Made by a program: the position numbers and the translations under genes
Notes under the pieces: model-generated
What the model was told of the DNA's origin: nothing
The model's input: the letters and a program-made list of their open reading frames with translations, nothing else
Databases searched by the model: none
Part shown: piece by piece, positions 61,605 through 64,000 of the stretch
How the letters are laid out: each line of letters starts with the position of its first letter
Numbering within the stretch: position 1 is the stretch's first letter
From: Hyphomicrobium_A sp963745205
GTDB lineage: Bacteria; Pseudomonadota; Alphaproteobacteria; Rhizobiales; Hyphomicrobiaceae
Reading direction: 5' to 3'
DNA: 64,000 bases
Assembly: GCA_963745205.1 (NCBI GenBank)
Contig: CAVUWX010000011.1
Location: 124,001 to 188,000 of the forward strand

Positions 61605-62987
61605 ATGGACAAGCTTGACTACGACCTGTTCGTGATCGGCGCCGGCTCGGGTGGGGTGCGCGCGGCGCGCATCGCGGGAGGCTATGGCGCCAAGGTCGCC
61701 ATCGCCGAGGAGTACCGCATCGGCGGCACCTGCGTCATTCGCGGCTGCGTGCCGAAGAAGATCCTCGTCTACGCCAGCCGCTTTGCCGACGACTTGGAGG
61801 ATGCACGCGGCTTCGGCTGGAGCATCGACGAGCCGAAGTTTGACTGGGCGAGCCTCATCGCCGCCAAGGACAGGGAGATCGCGCGGCTGGAAGGTCTCTA
61901 CCGCGCCGGTTTGGCTGCGGCGAAGGTCGAGGTCCTCGAAGAGCGCGTGACCGTCACCGGACCCAACACGGTTCAGCTCGTCAAATCCGGCCGCACGCTG
62001 ACCGCGGGCAAGATCCTCATCGCCACGGGCGGCTCGCCGATGCTGGGCAAAGCCATCCCCGGCATCGAGCACGTCATCACGTCGAACGAAGCCTTCGACC
62101 TCAAGCGGCTGCCGGAACGCATCATCGTCGCCGGTGGCGGCTATATTGCGATCGAATTCGCCAGCATCTTCTCAAACCTCGGCGCCGAGACGACCATCGT
62201 CTATCGCGGGGATAAGATCCTGCGCGGGTTCGACGAGGACCTGCGCGACCGCCTGACTGAGGCCTACACCAAGCAGGGCATCCGCATCGTCACCGGGCAG
62301 ATCTTCACGCGCATCGAGAAGACGGCAGGTGGCCTCATGGGCCATCTTTCAAACGGGGCCACGCTCACGGCCGACCAGATCATGTTTGCCGTCGGACGCG
62401 CGCCCAACACCAGCGGGCTCGGCCTCGACCAGGTCGGCGTCGAACTCGGCTGGAACGGCCACGTCGTGGTCAACGAGTATTCCAAGTCCTCCGTCGACAG
62501 CATCTTCGCCGTCGGCGACGTGACCGGCCGCGCGGCGCTGACGCCGGTCGCCATCCGCGAGGGCCACGCCTTCGCCGACACCGAGTTTGGCGGCAAGCCG
62601 CGCATGATCGAGCACACCCTGATCCCGACGGCCGTGTTCTCCACCCCGGAGATCGCCAGCGTCGGCTTGCCGGAGCATCTGGCGCGCGAGCGCTGCAGCG
62701 ATGTGCATATCTACAAGGCCGCGTTCCGGCCCTTGAAGGCGACGCTGTCGGGGCGCGAGCAGAAGATGCTGATTAAGCTCATTGTCGACGGTGTGAGCGA
62801 CAAGGTCGTCGGCTGCCACGTGCTCGGCGAGGACGCCGCCGAGATCATCCAGATGGCGGCCATCGCGCTGCGGCTTGGCGCCACCAAGGCCGACTTCGAC
62901 GCCACCATGGCGCTACATCCTACGGCCGCGGAGGAGTTCGTGACGCTTCGCGAGAAGTGGATGGCCCCCACCGAAGCAGCGGGTTGA
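61605..62987 (+). CDS. gor: Glutathione-disulfide reductase
   Basis: 460 residues. FAD motif LFVIGAGSGGVRAARIAG, redox-active Cys43/Cys48 in GGTCVIRGCVPKKI, NADPH motif IIVAGGGYIAIEFASIF, and the C-terminal His-Glu pair in MALHPTAAEEFVTLREK. It keeps glutathione reduced, in agreement with the GST and MAPEG genes in the window. The NADPH needed is made by the pentose-phosphate route in which RpiA acts. Confidence 0.95.
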   Translation: MDKLDYDLFVIGAGSGGVRAARIAGGYGAKVAIAEEYRIGGTCVIRGCVPKKILVYASRFADDLEDARGFGWSIDEPKFDWASLIAAKDREIARLEGLYRAGLAAAKVEVLEERVTVTGPNTVQLVKSGRTLTAGKILIATGGSPMLGKAIPGIEHVITSNEAFDLKRLPERIIVAGGGYIAIEFASIFSNLGAETTIVYRGDKILRGFDEDLRDRLTEAYTKQGIRIVTGQIFTRIEKTAGGLMGHLSNGATLTADQIMFAVGRAPNTSGLGLDQVGVELGWNGHVVVNEYSKSSVDSIFAVGDVTGRAALTPVAIREGHAFADTEFGGKPRMIEHTLIPTAVFSTPEIASVGLPEHLARERCSDVHIYKAAFRPLKATLSGREQKMLIKLIVDGVSDKVVGCHVLGEDAAEIIQMAAIALRLGATKADFDATMALHPTAAEEFVTLREKWMAPTEAAG

Positions 62988-63014
62988 TTGGAATTAAGAG
63001 GACGCTAAGCCTTC

Positions 63015-63134
63015 ACCTCTCCCGAGAGGGAGAGGTCGCGACGCCGGCGTGAGCCGGTGGCGCGGGTGAGGGGTTACGATCTCAACGGAGCGAGATTCCC
63101 CCTCACCCTAACCCTCTCCCCAACGGGGAGAGGG
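63015..63134. repeat. Compound palindromic intergenic repeat
   Basis: Three nested or adjacent inverted repeats in 120 bp: ACCTCTCCC/GGGAGAGGT (63015-63036), GGGTGAGGGG/CCCCTCACCC (63064-63108) and CCCTCTCCCC/GGGGAGAGGG (63112-63134). Such CCTCTCCC-rich palindromes are scattered between genes in many Hyphomicrobiales. A REP-like element is likely; its exact family was not checked. Confidence 0.65.
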
Positions 63135-63238
63135 GATAAGTGCTGCATCGGCACGGCTTGGTGCCTCCCGGAGCGCCCCAAAAGTTGAAAGCAGGCCGCC
63201 CCGGTGCTACGCCGCGGCGTTCGCGCGGGAGGCGGCAG

Positions 63239-63991
63239 ATGCGGCTCAAGGACAAGATAGCGCTGGTGACTGGCTCGGCCGCTGGCATCGGGCTCGCGGC
63301 GGCAAAGCTGTTCGCGGCCGAGGGCGCGCACGTCTACATCACCGACGTCGACGGGGAAGGCGCCGCCAAGGCCGCGGCCGAGGTTATCGCGCAAGGGCAT
63401 TCCGCGACCGCGGTGACGGTCGATGTCTCGCGCGGTCAGGACGTGACGGCGCTGATGCGTCTGATCGAGCAGCAGCACCGCCGGCTCGATGTCGTGGTCA
63501 ATAACGCCGGCATCAACGTGCGCTCGGACTTCCGCAACCTGTCCGACGCCGATTGGGTGCGCCTGCGCGAGGTGAACCTCGACGGCATCGTGCGCATCGC
63601 GCGCGATGCCTTCCCGCTGATGAAGGCCTCGGGGCGCGCTTCGCTCGTGAACCTCGCCTCCATCATGGGCCACCGTGGCATGCGCACCCTTGCAGCTTAC
63701 GGTGCGACCAAGGGCGCGATTTCGGCGCTGACGCGTGGGCTCGCGGTCGAGTACGCGCCGTTCGGCATCCGCGTCAACGCGCTGGCGCCCGGCTTCATCG
63801 AGACGGCGCTGACCGAGCGCGTGCTGCGGATCCAGGCTTTCTCGGAGGCACTGCTGGAGCAGACGCCGCTAAAGCGCTTCGGCACGGCGGAGGACGTGGC
63901 GCAGGCAGCGCTGTTCTTTGCTAGCGACGAGTCCTCGTTCATCACCGGAGCGGAGCTCGCCGTCGACGGCGGCATGGCGGCGGGGCTTTGA
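63239..63991 (+). CDS. Short-chain dehydrogenase/reductase family oxidoreductase
   Basis: 250 residues from ATG 63239 (GGAGG six bases upstream). Cofactor motif VTGSAAGIGLAAAKLF, NNAGIN, active-site Ser in VNLASIMGHRG, and Tyr/Lys in AAYGATKGAISAL; the SDR C-terminal DESSFITGAELAVDGG is present. It oxidises or reduces an unknown substrate. The last 9 bases of the window follow its stop. Confidence 0.93.
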   Translation: MRLKDKIALVTGSAAGIGLAAAKLFAAEGAHVYITDVDGEGAAKAAAEVIAQGHSATAVTVDVSRGQDVTALMRLIEQQHRRLDVVVNNAGINVRSDFRNLSDADWVRLREVNLDGIVRIARDAFPLMKASGRASLVNLASIMGHRGMRTLAAYGATKGAISALTRGLAVEYAPFGIRVNALAPGFIETALTERVLRIQAFSEALLEQTPLKRFGTAEDVAQAALFFASDESSFITGAELAVDGGMAAGL

Positions 63992-64000
63992 CGTTCGTTC

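Overview
The window looks like part of the chromosome of a high-GC alphaproteobacterium of the Hyphomicrobiales (Rhizobiales). This rests on gene content and order: a CcmH/CycL tail next to DegP, an OmpR-type two-component pair and GlnE; HWE-family and PdhS/PleC/DivJ-like kinases; a TIGR02281-type retropepsin pair with a DUF1289 protein; and a P1B-5 (Nia-type) ATPase. A Hyphomicrobium-like relative is a guess only. No phage, integrase, transposase or CRISPR array was seen.

Layout. 0-8.2 kb: end of ccmH, a secreted trypsin-like protease with a peptidoglycan-binding tail, degP, a response regulator/kinase pair and glnE. 8.3-10 kb: an ECF sigma factor, a one-TM protein and a periplasmic metal-sensor-like protein, which together resemble a CnrH/CnrY/CnrX set. 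10-14 kb: a histidine kinase with a decayed ATPase domain, then pepN. 14-26.6 kb: a signalling-rich stretch with a lone receiver protein, small envelope proteins, a receiver-HWE kinase, a very large hybrid kinase with about eight tandem 92-residue HAMP units like those of fungal Nik1/Os-1 kinases (reading frame broken by many single-base indels), a stand-alone LigD phosphoesterase-domain protein and a PAS-GGDEF-EAL protein.

26.6-32.5 kb: sugar and trehalose metabolism (glucokinase, GH15 glucosidase, OtsA, OtsB) closed by a strong terminator. 32.5-38.9 kb: small envelope proteins, a VIT/CCC1-type transporter divergent from a Nia-type P1B-5 ATPase with a C-terminal hemerythrin domain, DusA and a TauE/SafE permease. 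38.9-45.3 kb, mostly minus strand: a CHASE2 membrane protein, a Gly/Ser-rich secreted peptide, phosphomannomutase/phosphoglucomutase, two membrane-anchored retropepsin-like proteases, DUF1289 and a membrane histidine kinase.

45.5-54.3 kb: mixed metabolism (GST, MBL hydrolase, Lrp/AsnC, MAPEG, beta-hydroxyacid dehydrogenase, 2OG oxygenase, TPP enzyme) and an ornithine-decarboxylase-like gene preceded by a structured leader with a 20-codon upstream ORF. 54.7 kb: tRNA-Val(CAC). 54.8-64 kb: a secreted or anchored protein, an RND/MMPL transporter, Gph, GabD, RpiA, glutathione reductase and an SDR, with palindromic intergenic repeats.

Several genes are short and supported by ribosome-binding sites or terminators rather than by homology: 32572-32727, 50076-50252, 40164-40346, 15257-15454 and 32904-33140. 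The observations most worth following are the HAMP-array kinase and its indel cluster, the Cnr-like sigma cassette, the degenerate kinase, the Nia/VIT metal locus and the ornithine decarboxylase leader.
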